Source of the DNA: Acrocarpospora catenulata
GTDB taxonomy: Bacteria; Actinomycetota; Actinomycetes; Streptosporangiales; Streptosporangiaceae
Length of the DNA: 64,000 nt
Assembly (NCBI RefSeq): GCF_018476525.1
Contig: NZ_JAHCST010000009.1
Coordinates: forward strand, 186,001-250,000
Direction of reading: 5' to 3'
The notes below the pieces were generated by a model. That model did not search any database. It was given only the letters and a program-made list of their open reading frames with translations, and was not told the origin of the DNA. The translations under genes were made by a program, and so were the position numbers. Within the stretch, counting starts at the first letter, position 1, and each line of letters begins with the position of its first letter. Of this stretch, positions 63,073 to 64,000 are shown in pieces.

Positions 63073-64000
63073 CGGTCTCAGACCCCCACGGGGAAGCCGC
63101 GCGCCGTTTGGCGTCGTGTTCCGGCCAGCGTTCCTCCCAGCCGTCGGTGGGGCTGATCATGTCCACCGCGATCGGGCCGGTCAGCCGCCGGGCGCTCGGC
63201 GCGTCGAGCGGCTGGGCGGGCAGCGGGTTGCCGGCCTCGAACGCCTCCAGCGCGCGCAGCAGCAGGCGGCGGTTGGCGGTCACCGCGCGGTCCGACACGC
63301 CGAGCCGTTCCACCGTGCGGTCCTGGATGGGGCCCATGCTCTCCACCGCCCACTGGTCGTGGACGTTGATGTCCAGGCCCATCCCGGTGTAGGTGAGGTC
63401 CCGCTGTTCGGCGGGGTCGAAGCCCCAGTCGTTGGCGCGGTTCCTGATCGGCCGGTAGTCGGGGAGGGTGACCTGGGAGAGCCGCTGGGCGAGCAGGGTC
63501 TCCTTGTCGGTCCGCTCGGCGAAGTCGTAGAAGATCATGTACCAGTAGTGGTTCTCGTCGTCGATCGGGACGTGCCACTGGGTGAAGACCTTGCTGTTGC
63601 CGAACGGGACCACGAAGGCGTTCGGGAAGAGCAGGTTGGTGATCCGGACGTGCTTGATCTCCTCGGTCAGCTGCCGGAGGGCGAAGACCCGCAGCCCGTG
63701 CTCGGCCTGTTCGACCTCGATGTCGGGGCGGTAGTGGTCGCCGACCAGCTTGGAGAGCTTCTGCCCGGTCCCGGCCACCACCTCGCTGAACTGCTGCCCG
63801 TAGACGTCGCGGGGGTCCTCCCCCACGAAGCGGTGCAGGAACGAGACGTGGCTCGGGTCGATGCCGCCCTCGACGCCCTGGAGCCAGTTGCACTCCCAGA
63901 GGCCCTTGAACGCGAAGGTGTACTCCTCCGGCGCGGTGAAGCAGTCGTAGGCGGGGAACGGGGGCGGGTCGCCGGCGCCGAGGTAGGCGAAGACGATGCC
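63065..64000 (-). CDS. Rieske non-heme iron oxygenase, catalytic domain (partial, cut by window edge)
   Basis: The frame is open to the window end and the N-terminal Rieske 2Fe-2S domain is outside it. The 311 visible residues hold the catalytic domain: NWLQGVEGGIDPSHVSFLHRF carries the Asp-x2-His-x4-His mononuclear iron site, and VTLPDYRPIRNRANDW and DINVHDQWAVESMGPIQDRTVERLG resemble phthalate-dioxygenase-type (alpha-only) oxygenases. The residues after the iron site fit ring-hydroxylating or demethylating enzymes of the same group. It overlaps the GS-like gene, so the two act together. A reductase may lie outside the window. Confidence 0.87.
   Translation of the reverse strand, partial: GIVFAYLGAGDPPPFPAYDCFTAPEEYTFAFKGLWECNWLQGVEGGIDPSHVSFLHRFVGEDPRDVYGQQFSEVVAGTGQKLSKLVGDHYRPDIEVEQAEHGLRVFALRQLTEEIKHVRITNLLFPNAFVVPFGNSKVFTQWHVPIDDENHYWYMIFYDFAERTDKETLLAQRLSQVTLPDYRPIRNRANDWGFDPAEQRDLTYTGMGLDINVHDQWAVESMGPIQDRTVERLGVSDRAVTANRRLLLRALEAFEAGNPLPAQPLDAPSARRLTGPIAVDMISPTDGWEERWPEHDAKRRAASPWGSETDA

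Overview
The window is GC-rich, densely packed DNA with GTG and TTG starts, many 4-nt start/stop overlaps, TetR/GntR/WYL regulators and PHO boxes of the GTTCACC type. This points to a filamentous actinomycete. An FxLD lanthipeptide locus, a fused PntA and the STM4011-STM4015 gene set fit the Streptosporangiales, but no rRNA or marker gene fixes the genus.

Region 1 (1-25300) reads as one large catabolic locus. It holds a cyclase-family hydrolase with a DUF2889 protein, a five-gene LIV-type ABC importer, and a minus-strand operon of VOC extradiol-type dioxygenase, FAH-family hydrolase, FAD aromatic hydroxylase, SnoaL-like protein, OYE-type Fe-S flavoenzyme and DoxX protein. A plus-strand operon follows with a thiolase-like/DUF35 fusion, a thiolase, an acyl-CoA ligase and a TetR. 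Then comes a minus-strand operon of P450, 3Fe-4S ferredoxin, degenerate thiolase, DUF35 and Ltp2-like thiolase, and last a pyruvate-dehydrogenase-E1-like enzyme. Six copies of a 20-bp operator (TGTCAAC-N6-GTTGACA) lie in front of five of these transcription units, so they are probably one regulon. The likely job is uptake, CoA activation, side-chain shortening by retro-aldol or thiolytic cleavage, and ring hydroxylation and meta cleavage of an aromatic or polycyclic compound. The substrate cannot be read from the sequence.

Region 2 (25300-34240) starts with an SDR pseudogene and a self-contained TetR with its own inverted repeat. It continues with an FxLD-type class I lanthipeptide cluster on the minus strand: PCMT-like methyltransferase, a 43-residue precursor, full-length LanB, LanC and a stand-alone SpaB_C-type protein. 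A divergent GntR/HutC regulator is separated from it by a perfect 16-bp inverted repeat.

Region 3 (34240-44100) holds a secreted M14 carboxypeptidase, the proton-pumping transhydrogenase pntA-pntB, an SPFH-domain coiled-coil protein, a GNAT acetyltransferase, and a small protein paired with a DUF6745 protein. Region 4 (44100-49230) is a compact five-gene operon matching STM4011-STM4015 (two radical SAM enzymes, a sulfatase-like hydrolase, an ATP-grasp protein and an LRR protein), a conserved set with no assigned function. Region 5 (49300-64000) is mostly core or accessory metabolism: WYL regulator, VOC protein, AlkA-like glycosylase, PiT phosphate transporter with DUF47 partner and upstream PHO boxes, ABC exporter, neutral zinc metallopeptidase, LytR_C remnant, ArsR plus Mg-type P-ATPase, citrate synthase, and a glutamine-synthetase-like enzyme overlapping a Rieske oxygenase cut by the window edge. 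No tRNA, rRNA, CRISPR array or insertion sequence was found.
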